Shown here: piece by piece, positions 47,201 to 59,328 of the stretch
Numbering within the stretch: position 1 is the first letter of the stretch
Layout of the letters: every line of letters starts with the position of its first letter
Assembly (NCBI RefSeq): GCF_004027225.2
Contig: NC_044278.2
Span: 101,300,743 to 101,364,742 of the forward strand
Direction of reading: 5' to 3'
Length of the DNA stretch: 64,000 nt
DNA from: Strigops habroptila
Lineage: Eukaryota; Chordata; Aves; Psittaciformes; Psittacidae
Notes under the pieces: generated by a model
What the model was told of the DNA's origin: nothing
What the model saw: the letters and a program-made list of their open reading frames with translations, nothing else
Databases searched by the model: none
Position numbers and translations under genes: made by a program

Positions 47201-50200
47201 TTTTCTAACGCAGGTGGAGCGCGCCGAGTTGTTTGGTGCTGGGGACTTGAATGTGCCCTCGTGTGCAATGGTGAACTGTATGCCGGAATGGGGACAGGCT
47301 CCTGCCGGCGGCTTTTGTGTACCCTGGGAAAAGATGCGTAAATAATTATAGATGAAAGTGTTTAAAATAGCAAGAAATATTTTATTCATTTCAGGAAAAT
47401 AATTTGCACAACATGCAGACCAAATGGTAAATACAACCTGAAAGTTTACTGGGTGAGTTGTAGTTTTATTGCTGTATGTCAGTTTTGTGCATACGTGGTG
47501 TAACATTAGATCTTCCTTTAAAGGCTATACAGTGGATTGTGGCAAATGTTCAAAGGCATGCTTTGGCTAATATTAAAATATCATCCCTTTAATGCCTACA
47601 TGATATTCACAGAAGACAGGTATTCTACTCTTACATCAACTACTGTGTATTCTGCTGAACTCTTTGCAGTTTAATATTTAAAACAAGACATCGAGAATAA
47701 AAGAGTTCTGATCATTAAGTTAGAATTAAAGTGGAGCAGAAGCTGATATATTACCTAACACTTGGCTTCTATGACTGCCTGTCACAAAGTAATGGCTCTC
47801 TTAAACTGTACATTAATCACCAACAAGAAGTTCAGAAATGTCTGTTTCAGCCCAGAAACTTTTACTACCAAATAAATAGCTTTCATACTATTGGCATGAG
47901 CAAAGAAATGTCTTTAACAAGAAATTCCTTCACATCTAAATGAAGTTAATTTATACCTTCTCTCATACGAGTTTATTTTATTGCAATTGCCCAAGGAAAA
48001 AAGTGTGTGGGGCAACTTTGCAGGTAAGTACAGTGAAGTATATTTCAAGTTATGTGTATTCAGTACATATTTTCAGGCATATAATAAAATAACTTTAGAA
48101 AAGCAAAATGTCCCTTTTATTTTAGAAAGCGATCAGTATTTGTCAATGGGCTGTGTTATTAAAATGATCACAGGCAAAAGCTACACTTGTAAAAGGTGAA
48201 TCTGGGAAGCAACTGTTCTACTCACAGATTCACAGCCTGTGTCATCCCCCAAAGAGTAAGTTAACAAGTAAGTTAAAGGGGAGTAAATTTTATGTTCCAG
48301 TTTCTCAGTGGTGAATGGTCTGCTGGTTTTAGAACATACATGAAAGGTGTATTGCCTTTTGGGTTCAGAAATTGTACATTGTGTTTCTGCAACCTGTTGG
48401 CTTGCTTTTATGCCTCACAGCTTTTCTGTCATTGCAAGAAATATTGCAAGACAGTAAGGTCTTCTCAGACTGAGAGCTGTACATGGACTGAAATTCCCTT
48501 CTCTAGCAGAACCAGTACCCGTGCCTACATGGAAGCATCACTGCACAAACTTTATGTAGCTCTTTATATTTCTTGTTTTCTCTCATCCTGGTTCTAGCTT
48601 CATTGTCTCTTACCAGGAAAGAGTTCCCAGGCAATCTCTCTGGTTCTTTGTGCTGTCTATATTACTGACTTTTTGCACCTTCATTTGTACCCTCTACCAT
48701 ACTGCGTGATGCTTCAGCCGTTTATTTCTGCCCTGTTCACCTGACCCAGTCACCGACTAAACCGTGAAGGCCCATCCTTGTGTTGGCACTGAAGGCAGCC
48801 TCTCCTTCCTGTTTTCCCACTATTTCCCGCCCCCAGACAATATGATGTTCAGTTTGCCTTCCCAGATACAGTGGGGAAAAAACTCAAAACATATGAAGCC
48901 ACATCCTTATGCTCTCTTTTGTTTTTTTATTTGCTTATCTTAATAAAATTAAGACTCTTTGCTTTTTGAGAAATAATTATAATTTTCTCTATGTTTTTGT
49001 CATGACTAATACAATGGGGTAATGTGTTTTCTAGCCTTTGCTGTGCAATATGCATTTCAAACTAAAACAGGGTGATCTAATCAAAATAACAAACAGTATA
49101 GTGGTGGTGTACTAAGGAGTTAGTGCTTAAGCTATTTCTGACTCCCTTGTTTGCGGGTGATCAGTAAGTAGTCACTTTTTGGGTGCTTTTTAGCAAGATC
49201 TGTGATGAGAATTCTCGATAAAACAATCTTTAAAAAAAATGGCAAGGGGGAAAATGTTCAATTTTAGGTCTTTGAAAAATAGAATTCTAGGAAAGTGGCT
49301 GTGACTGGAAATCAGGAAAAACGCATTTTAGGTTGAACCTTCAGTGATTCAGAAAATGAGTTTATAATGACACTGATTTTAATTTTTCGTGTATTTGACT
49401 TTATCGCGTACGTAAGAGCTTAATGTGGCCAAACTTTAGTTGTTTCAGAATCTTCTATGACCATCCTGTTGATAATGAACTATTAATAGCATTTAATGCA
49501 AACTGTAGGAAAAGCTACTGTGAGATTGTGCATAAAAGTTCAATAATGAAATCAAGTTGCTATTCTTTTTTTTTTTGTTGTTGATATTTTTACATATTGG
49601 CTTAAACCATAACAGAGTTTCCTGTTTTATTAGTAAATACATCCCAATGCTTCAGTTGATGTTAACTCCAAAGAAGTTCCTTCCTAATTTCTTTATGTAG
49701 TAACCAGTTCGATCTACACTATTGTTGATAGGGACATTGATTTTATATTTGTAACTGAATTTCCTTGATAATCAGTATGAAGAAGTGGCATATGGTAGGA
49801 AAAACATTTCTTGTGATCAGGTTTGAATTTTCTGCACTTTGGATGTTTCTCTGTACTTCTTGGTTTTCTAGTGTTATAAGTTAGCAAGCATACAAATGTC
49901 TGGCCTGACCTCTCTAAAGCAGTTGTTTTATATGTCCATGCATAATACTTTTGATTTTACACTTCCTAATTTCTCTTCATAGAATGTTTTCAGTGTTTAT
50001 CATTGCTCACATTTGAACCCTTTCCAGTTCTTTAGTATCCTTTTGGATAAGGAGTGACCTGTACCTCATGCGGGGTTTTGTTGTTGTTTGGGTTTTTTTT
50101 TCTGGTAAGGTCACAGCATTGATTTTTATAATCCTATTACACTGGCTTTCTTCTAATTTTCTTCCATTGTTTAAGCAGCCTGGTTTATTGGGTTTTGTTT

Positions 50201-53200
50201 TGGTTTTTTTTGACTGTGGTGATGTACTGAGCAGAGATTTTCACTAAGCAGCTGAAGCGGTGCCCTGGCTCCTTACTGAGGCCAAAGCATCTGGTGTTCT
50301 TTCCCATTACAGCATGTTCTAATGAACAACTTCCACTAAACAAGGCTATCGCTTGCACCTGACACTAGCATCCACCTGCCCCAGTGGTCCAGTGCACGGA
50401 ACTACACTGTTTAAAAAGCAATTCTAGTCTTAACAATAAAGGGTTGATCTTTCTCCTAGTTTTCTGCCTGAGCAGGCTCACCAGTGATGGGTGCTGCTGT
50501 TGTGGCAAGGAGATTAGAGGAGCACATGTCAAAGGAAGGAGGGGGTAGAAATATACAACATGTTCTTTCTTCACTGATCTGCATCAAATCAGTTTAACTA
50601 GCATAAAACTATGCAGAGTTGTAATAGAAGTATTGAGTTTGGCATAAATGCAGGATGGATGCAAATGTATGTGTAAGCATAAGGTGAAAGATCAAAACAA
50701 GGGTTAAAGAAATGGCTTGTACTGATAATGAAGGAAGGGCAACGTTTCCAGAACACCGTTTCCAGCGGTATCTGTGTGCCACAGCACAGAGAACTTGCCA
50801 GAGGAAGATCTCGCACCCTAACAGCAGGAGGATGGCAACAAGGTTGTAGTATATTACACACACTGTTGTTTTTCCAGTTAGCCAAACAAGAGGAGAGACT
50901 GCAGGCATACATTTAAGACCTGTATTTCAGACAAGGAAAAACAGACAGTGGGCAGCAATATGACCTAAGATTTATGGGAGGCAAGGTAAGCAAGATCCTG
51001 AGGCAAAGGACTATCATCTCACAGCTGATTCCTGAAGGATATCCTAAAAGATCTGCTCAAAAAATAGGGTGTTATTGCTAATTAAGATCAACTCCTGAAA
51101 TGGGGTGAGGACTTAATAGCTGCGGCCCTTGTCCTCTGTTGTGTACGTAAGTTATCCTGGCCAGCCATTTGGACAGATGGGTCTCGGTGCTTGTGAGTAA
51201 GTGAGCGTAAGGGTGTGAGTGAATAAAATCTATGGGGGAATAAACATTAGTGGGTAACATCAACTTATTTGGAGGTTTTGTAGGTAACTCTTACCTTCCC
51301 CTTGCCTAACACATTGAATTATATTACACTAAGTTCCCTGCAGTTGCGCCTTTGATTTGAAACCTCATAAAACACGGACTGTTTTCTCTTGGGTTTATTT
51401 TAGTATGTGTTTGTATCTGTAATAATTTAAACTTGATTTGGCATTTTTGGGGTCCACTTACTAATTTTTGTTAGATTAGCAGTTTTCCCTGATTCATAGT
51501 AACCTAAATGACTGCAGATTTTATGCCATAGTCCGCACCCCTGTTTCTGGATGATTAACAACTATACCATAACATAGGACCAAATCCATTATTTTGAGAC
51601 ACTTTGCAGTTAACTCTTTGCCATTAATGAAATTTATTATAATGAAATAGATCAATTAATCCAATACTTTTGCTTTTTTGTTCTCATCGGGTTTTGATCT
51701 CTGCCTGTCTATGTCTTAGGTTTTTTGTTTGCTTGCTTCAGGAGGAAATCTCTTCAGGCTTTGAAAACTTCTGTTACCCGGATGAATAGATCTGGAGCAA
51801 GAACTAGATGATCATCAGTAGTAGTTGTTCCATTCTGTTTCTTTTGTACATGATGCCTAGTATGACTTTTGCGTGTTTGTGCTATTTTCAAATTTGTGTG
51901 AGACTCCTATTTGATTCAAGTAATTTCTTGAAGCTCATTGTTTCTTCATAATGTTTTATTATCTTTTTCCCAGCAATAATCATGTTTTTGGAGACTCAGA
52001 GATTTTCTTAGCATGTAAGATATGCATGGAGGCTTTGCATCCTTCTTTTGGTCTTGAGGAATCTTCTTCATGTTACTGAAATCTTTTTAGTAGGGTGTAT
52101 TTAAAGTTCAATAAGTTTAACAGGGAGAAGTGTGTGTTGTGGGGCATGAATTCTTTGCTTATAGGAACGGGTTCCTTATATTTCTTACTTTTACCTTACC
52201 AGTCCTACATTTTACTGTTGTCTCATCGATGATTTCAGAAAAAAGCTTACGACACCTTTCACACACATGACAAGGATTTCCATGGTTTGTTTCCCTTACC
52301 TTGCTTCCTCTGCCAAGAATTCTGTGAGCATCCTGGATCCATATATACTTTCCCATCACGCTTATTCTCCCTTCTCTTTCACTGTGTTGAACTGTCTTGA
52401 GGATTTGCTCATCATTGAGACTGGGGAAGAAAAACCGACTGGTGCCAGCCATGAGCACATTCCAACACTTTGTTATAGGATTCAGGAATTTAGAAAATAA
52501 CAAAGTTAAAGTTCATGCATATCTGTGCATCTTCTACTTGGCATGTGTGCATAATTCTGTGATAATTACATGAGCGGGTACTGTTTAATAAAATACCATA
52601 TAGCATTGTAAGAGTGGTTTTGTATTACTTTAAAATAGTGTTACTTGGGCATTGAAGTTCCTGTGATTCTAGGCACCACTCAAATATGTGCCGAAAAGAT
52701 TATCTACAATCCTAAATACTTACAGTGTAAATATAATACTGTTGAAAAGAGGAAATATACACAGATGAGAAGGGAAATACTAGAGTTGACGGAGAGTATT
52801 CATACTTCAGGCATCCAACTCAGTTACCTAAATCAAAAGACTGATCTCCCTCGATCATTTCCACAGGTTCTCCAGAGACTCTTTCAGAGGACAGTTTGGA
52901 ATATTTTAGGAGCGACCAAAATCACTGTCAACAGAAATGTCTCTATTTACTGTATAGGAGCATCCATCTCCTACATCCCACACTTGCTTACTTTAGCCAC
53001 TTAAAAATAGGTGTTGAGTATACACCTTATTTGCTCATAGGGGCTGTAGGGGCATCTTAGTAAGCTGAATTTCAACGAAAGCTTTGAAGGACAGCAGTGA
53101 AGTGTGTTTTCAGATATTTAAGGGAGTTTCCCTAAAATGTAAGATGTAAAACAGGAAAAGGCTCAAGAGTTTGGTTGGAAAATGTAATGTGGGCGAGAGA

Positions 53201-53297
53201 GGAGCTGGAAGCTGGGCTGCTGACACTGAATGACAGGTGGGAGATAGGAAAGGAAGAGAGACAAGAATTCAAACTTTTTTTTATTTCCTTCTCTTCT
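47201..53297. other. Non-coding stretch right of the second CpG island
   Basis: No recognised gene or transposable element. It contains an unassigned 114-codon minus-strand open frame at 52159-52503 (see findings). The rest holds only short random frames and T-rich runs. Confidence 0.45.
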
Positions 53298-53317
53298 CCC
53301 CCCCCCCCCCCCCCCCC
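53298..53317. repeat. Homopolymer C20
   Basis: Twenty consecutive C, followed ten bases later by seven G (53328-53334). Such a long mononucleotide run is rare in vertebrate DNA. Its length here may be unreliable because of sequencing slippage. Confidence 0.9.
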
Positions 53318-53334
53318 AGTAAAAAGTGGGGGGG

Positions 53335-56300
53335 TTTGAAAGTGTTTTGGCCAAACACAAAGTAATAAACAGATCTGACAGTGTGATCTTGTGATCTATC
53401 AGACTTTTCAGCTTTATGTTTCCTAAAAGTTGGCCCAGCTTCAAATGTGAGCAAGCCACAGCTGTCTTCCTGACACGATTAAGGAACAATAGGTATGGCG
53501 CTGATAAGCAAGGAAGGGCCTTGAAAGTGAAGACAAGTAACATATTCCAAGAGAAGTCAGGGAGAGCTGTGGAGGCAGTGATGTGTTTCCAAGTGATCCA
53601 GTAGAAAAAGGATCTTTGTAGCAGTTTTCTGAATGAATGTGAGTGAGATTAGGCTGCGTTTCCCAAAAGCAGAGAAGAAATGTGGCTGAATCAAAACGTG
53701 GTGATGGTGATGATAACCTGATTGAATGCTTCAGCTGATTGGAAGAATTAACAAAAATACCATCTTGGAAATGTTGCACTGAAAGTATCTGAAAATTATG
53801 AATATGAATCTTAGGATTTGGAGTAAATTTAGGATCTAAGGTGATGCTGGAGTTGTGTCTGAGCAACAGGCAGGATGACAGTGTAGCTATGCAGCTTCGT
53901 GTGTGTCATCAGCAATTAAGTCATTCATATGAAAACCTTAAAGATCTGTTCTCAAATATAATTGTATTGTTTACTGTTTGGAGTTCTTCACTCCTATGGT
54001 TGCTTCCCAGGTAATATTGCTTAGAATGTTTCCCCACCTGCCACCAAGGACTGGACTTTAATTGTTGGGTTTGATTTGTAATGTCGCAGTGGGGTGCCTA
54101 GCATGAAAAGTTGTGGTTTGCATTTGTTGGGAAGGCACTGATCTTTTTGTTTCATTTACAGTAATAATGAATTGGTTTACAGTAATAATGAATAGAGTTC
54201 AGTAATTTCTTTACAATTAAATTATGAAGTCAAGTCTTCTAATAACTATACTCCATAGTACTTCAGTAATATAATTAATTGATTCAGTTCCTTATTCTGA
54301 TCCTTCCCTATGATGTAAGAATTCTCCCCAGGAGGAGGAAGCCTTCAGTTTGCTTGAGGCATTTGTAGCCAGTTCCCATACCAGCCGCAGTCATCCTTTC
54401 CTTCCCCTTCAGCATGTCCCAGAACTCAGGCTGAGAAGGGGGACTGGGGAAAGGGCGGAGGAAATAGCATCTGCTCTTGGCTAGTTTTCCACTGGTGCGT
54501 AGTTGTATGGGCATGGTAGCAAAGAGGAATGAATTAGAATCGTTTTTAGGCTTTTCTCACTTAAACCAGAGATGAGGCAACTTTAGTATTGGGAAGGCAT
54601 AACCCAAAGCAAAAAACCCCAGCTTTTTATTTTCTTTCTTGTTATTTTTACAATCGATACATTTCTACCAGCTGTTGAAATGTAAATTGTTAATACGTTT
54701 TTGCAAGAGCAAAGAAGAAAGACTGTCTGAGGTGTCTAGTAGTTAGGTGTCCAGATTAAAGTATTACAGTATGTAGTATGCTCAGGGAAGAGAAATTAAA
54801 AATTGCCTTTCCACATAAATGTAACTGAGCAACAGCCAGGTTTTAGTCTGTAACTCTCTTGAGATAAAATAACCAAAATATGACACTATATTCTAAGTGT
54901 GGTGTTACATGTTCTTTACCATGTACCAGTTTCTGACATGCATGTGGTATACAAGTGGGAATTCAGCATTAAAATGGAAATAAAGGTTTTGATACTTACC
55001 TTGAGCTAACACCAACACTAAGAAGACAAACCCCTTACCTTCTCCCACAAATTTTGGAGGTCACCTCTGCCTGGCATATATATGAGTTTCCTCGTAAGTA
55101 AGCAGTCTAAGTAAATTCAGCGTCTCCTCTCAGCAAGGGCATCTTAATATCCATGTGCATAGTGACTGGAAAACTTTGTGTATAGTATTTTTCCCCGCCT
55201 AGAAATAATAGCAATTTGAGTCCTTACCTCTCCATCAGTGCTATAGACGAATCAACATCTCTTTCAATGAATTTCAGATGTTCATGTCCTCATGTGTCTT
55301 GGAATATTTTTTAAACTTGTTGATTTGTTTTATATAAAGGGTCTTGCTGCATCTTAAGCTATCAAACAGGAGGTAAGAAAGTAATCAGAGATAGTTGATT
55401 CTCCTGAATGTTGGGGGGTTTTTTAACAGAAAGTCTGTTTATTTTGATTTGTCTGGACCCCTTCCTGGGGTGGATGAGAGGTGCCTCTGCTGAAGTTTGG
55501 ATGGCATGGTACTCCACAGCATAGCCTGTGGTTCTGTATGCTTTTTGACCATAAATCTGATACTCCTGTAGTGTCTTCACTGCTGCTGTAGCATTAAAGC
55601 CTATATTTCAGTGGGCAAACCTCCTTATAAAGCAGACATTTTTTGCGACAGTATATTTTCTTATTGGCAATTGTATATGATACTAGGTGTGGGCTACCAT
55701 AGGGTTTTATCAGTATGTTAGGAAGAAACATCAGCATAAAAAGCTACTTCATTTAACACACTGCCAGGCTAGAACTTCTCGCAGCCTTCAGATAGACATA
55801 ACAGTGAATGTTTTTATAGAAATATTATTACTTTCTGTCAGTTTTAGTGTTTTAAAATATGGGAAGATTATCTAATTTTAGTTTTTGCCACCATGTTACT
55901 AAGAGGCTAAAAATCTACATGTCTTGAAATGATGAGTTGATGAAGATAAAAATGTCACCTTTATTGATTTTAGACCACTCTCTTTTATTTAAAATAATAA
56001 ACCAAAATATATATAAATATGAAAAAACAGCAGCATGCAGGAGGTGAGCAAACGCACTGCAGGTACTCATGTTTGCCTGAAGGGGAATATGCTGTGATCA
56101 ATTAATGCTGTATAAACCTCTTGATGTAAGGTATCACTGCAGTTCTTTCCTGTAGCTGCAGTGTTTTGTGGTAGAAATGTAAATCTTGTAATGATCTAAC
56201 CAAATTATTTTTCTGGGACTAGTTTGGTGTCTCTTTAATTAGAGTTATGCACTTTGTTACCTGATTTCATCCTTTTTCTGTTTACATATTTAGGCTCTGC

Positions 56301-59283
56301 CACTGGATTTGTTCAAATGGACCTTGATAGCCATGGGGCCTGACTGAGTTGATGAGACTCTGGGTGACTGCAAGTTTCTACTCTGAAGATCTGATTGTAG
56401 GCTTCAACCTAAATTTCTATTTTATTCCTCTGTCTATTTCCTTCTAATACATGAAAATTATCCTACAAAATGGTATTGTCTTTGAGTCTCATGCACACCT
56501 ACTTTAATAGCATTCAGATACCATGTGCTTGGGATGTTGTCAGAGATCGTTAAAACACTTCTGTTGTGTCATATGCCAAAACCTCATCATTGCTGTGATT
56601 ATTGCGTTATATTTTTACATTCAGTGGCTTCCTACCTAAAATGGAGATCATCATCTGTGTTTTCAGTCATTGTGGTATTTCTCTTAACTCAGATTTGGAA
56701 GTCAGAGTAACTGTTAGAACTCTATTCAGGTCTACACTTTTAAAGGTGCTAGTAGACTTGGTTTTGTTTGTTGAACACAAATAAGTTCTATTTTACTTTA
56801 TTTTGCAATGTGCTGTTTTTTTAGTAGCCTACTACTACTGAAAGCTTTCAATATGATGATACCCTGTGATGTAGACCAATAAAATAAGTAGGAAAAGGCA
56901 TGAACTTTTACTAGCTCTCCTGTTGCTTTTCTATTTCTGTGGCTGTGGTTACATGACATTACTATACAGCTGAGAGTGAGGATATCTTTTATTTTTGTGA
57001 ACCAGAGAATATATTTTGTTTGCACTGTTCCCTGTCCTGTTCCATATGACCATGTTGCAGTTACACTGAGTACTGAAGTTAAATAGGTCTGATAGAAGCT
57101 GGAAAGGACTTCGCAAAATCGCATTAAAAATAGAGTTTGAGGGGGAAAATGGGAATGCTCCATCCCTGTGCATATTAGTATTTATATTGTATAGACTTTT
57201 TTAACCAAGTAGGTAGCAATATAGGATAATTAACAGATTAAAAGATCCAAAACTTTGTATATAAAGAATCAGAAATACCTTATTTATTTTTTTTCTTTGA
57301 AGGCTTATTACAATGATATCTGAGAGCTTCACAGTATTTGATGGGGTTTTTTGCATATTCCCAGAACAACAGAAAAGCACCATTGTCCTGTTTTACCAAG
57401 GAGAAAACTGAGCCACTCGTTCAGTCAATAGTAAAGTCAATGATACTAATTGGGTTCTCCTGCCTTTTAATCTTGTGCCTCCAGCTCCATTCTCCCTCAA
57501 AAGCCAAAAATTCCATTATAATCAGCTGCTTTGCATTTCTACATAAAGGGCTCTAGGTGTTTGGGTTTGGACTCCCAGAAAATGAGGAAGACAAAGTTAG
57601 TGGCCATCTGCCAAGGTGCTTGGTCTGACTCGCTCCTTGTGCACAGGAGCTGACGGCAAAGGCAGAGGCAGAACTGAGGTGTTGCTGTGTGGTGTTCAAC
57701 TGCCTTAACCACATGCCCATCGCTCTTTTCCCGTAGTTGTCTGTCTTGTTCTCTGCACAACTTCTGGAGCAAACACATATACCAACCTATAAATAATCTA
57801 ATTCGATGCACAGCCCTGATTCATTTCCTGAGCAGTGTGTGTCCTACGCGCACACGGCGGCCACAGTCCTGTGGAACAATTCAGCAGAGACAATGAGGGC
57901 AAATATTAAGGCTATAAAGTGTTTAAACTTTGCAATGAAATAGCATTCTTTTAGTGTGGCTTATTATAACTATAGCTTGAAGTAATTTTAACAAGGAGCG
58001 AGAAAAAAAATTAATGTTTTTAGAACTGGTTGTAACTATTTCCCTATCTAGCATGGGAATGTGGATATTCAGCTCGGTGAAATACAGAGCATCAGCCGGT
58101 AGGAGGAGGCTGGCCACCTCTGGGAGGAAGAGAGGGAGGAAAGCTGGATAGTAAATGCCATGGCTATACTCAGTTTGCTTTCGAGTCTCAGGGACTATAT
58201 GGGGAGAGTTTACCCTAGCTTTTGCTTTCTCTTCAGCGTTCCCAGCCTAAGATATTATCTCCTCTGGAGTTTCTCAGTGCAATAGATGTTCGGGGGTGTG
58301 CGGTGTGTTGCTATAGTCTGCTAATAGTGTAAACAAAGAAATGGAAATCAAAGGTGGCGTTTTCTCCTATATGTATTTTTCTGTTGGAAAATAAGAAGCA
58401 GCACTCCTCAAGACTCCCCAGTTTCTCCCAGGTGAATTTCAGGGGCAACCCGTGTGATCCTCAGTCTCAAAAATAGGTAACAAAAACTTTCATAATAGAA
58501 AATACCACTGTTGGCTTACCCCTTTAATTTTCTTCCTGGTCAAACTGTAGTGACCTGTTGTGTTTGTAAGCTACCAAGAATGGTGTGTAGACACCAGAGC
58601 AGTGGTGGTGGGAAGCACAAGCTCATCTCTGTATCTTTAGACTTTAGGGTGATAGTTTGGTGGTGTTTTGTTTTTCTTTCCAGAGAAATCTTGCCAGACC
58701 ATGGGCTAGGTTTCAGTTTTTGTTAGTGTTCTGCTTTACCCGTGGATGGTGCTTGAGATTTGGTGACTGGGTTAGCAATTTGTTATGAGGAAAGTAAAGA
58801 AACCTCATGCTTTGTTTTTGCATTTTTTTTCTCCGGGTCATGCAGTCTTTTCCCACAAGTAAAACAGCAAATTCAGATGTCCTGTAAACAGCATGGGTAA
58901 GTTCGGAAGATTTTGGTCAAGCCATTCACTGAAATTCATGACAGTCAAAATGCTTGCAAAAGTACATCAGCTCCACTGGCATTTTGTTGTAAAGAAAAAA
59001 TGAAAACCCTGCTTTTAACCCTTTTTTAAAACAAGAATCAGTTTTCAAAGTTTCACAGCTGCAGAGAAATTGTGGCAGCAGGAAGAATCAGACTATATGG
59101 GGCAGAATCACCTTAGGCTAGTATCTCAACTCAACACTTTGTATCATGAAACCATGGCCTGAAACTACTGCCTGTCGTATCAGATAATATTATAATTTAT
59201 TTATTATGTTACTTCATCTTATGCATTGTTTCTAACCTTTTGGCAGGGATTGTTTTCCTTTTCTGGTTGGGATTTGTTGATTT
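53335..59283. other. Non-coding stretch without recognised features
   Basis: No exon, RNA gene or mobile element is recognised, apart from a 21-base tandem duplication at 54155-54193 and a segment with splice-like borders at 58846-58896. Confidence 0.45.
54155..54193. repeat. Short tandem duplication, 21-base unit
   Basis: TTTACAGTAATAATGAAT occurs twice without mismatch, 21 bases apart. It looks like a recent local duplication or slippage product. Confidence 0.8.
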
Positions 59284-59328
59284 AGGGTGGGGTTTTTGGG
59301 TTTGGGGTTTTTGGGTTGTATTGTTGGG
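59284..59328 (+). repeat. G-quadruplex-type tract (plus strand)
   Basis: Five runs of three or four G with T-rich spacers of one to five bases (GGGTGGGG, then TTTTTGGG, TTTGGGG, TTTTTGGG), followed by another GGG after a longer gap. It satisfies the quadruplex pattern on the + strand. Confidence 0.7.

Noticed and set aside
46653-47506. Long frames on both strands at the second CpG island, up to 241 codons
   Set aside because: Low-complexity Ala/Arg/Gly/Pro composition and several overlapping frames indicate a lack of stop codons in GC-rich DNA rather than a gene.
52645-53004. 119-codon + strand frame (MGIEVPVILGTTQICAEK)
   Set aside because: There is no recognisable family, splice context or promoter, and its length is only slightly above that of other chance frames in the region.
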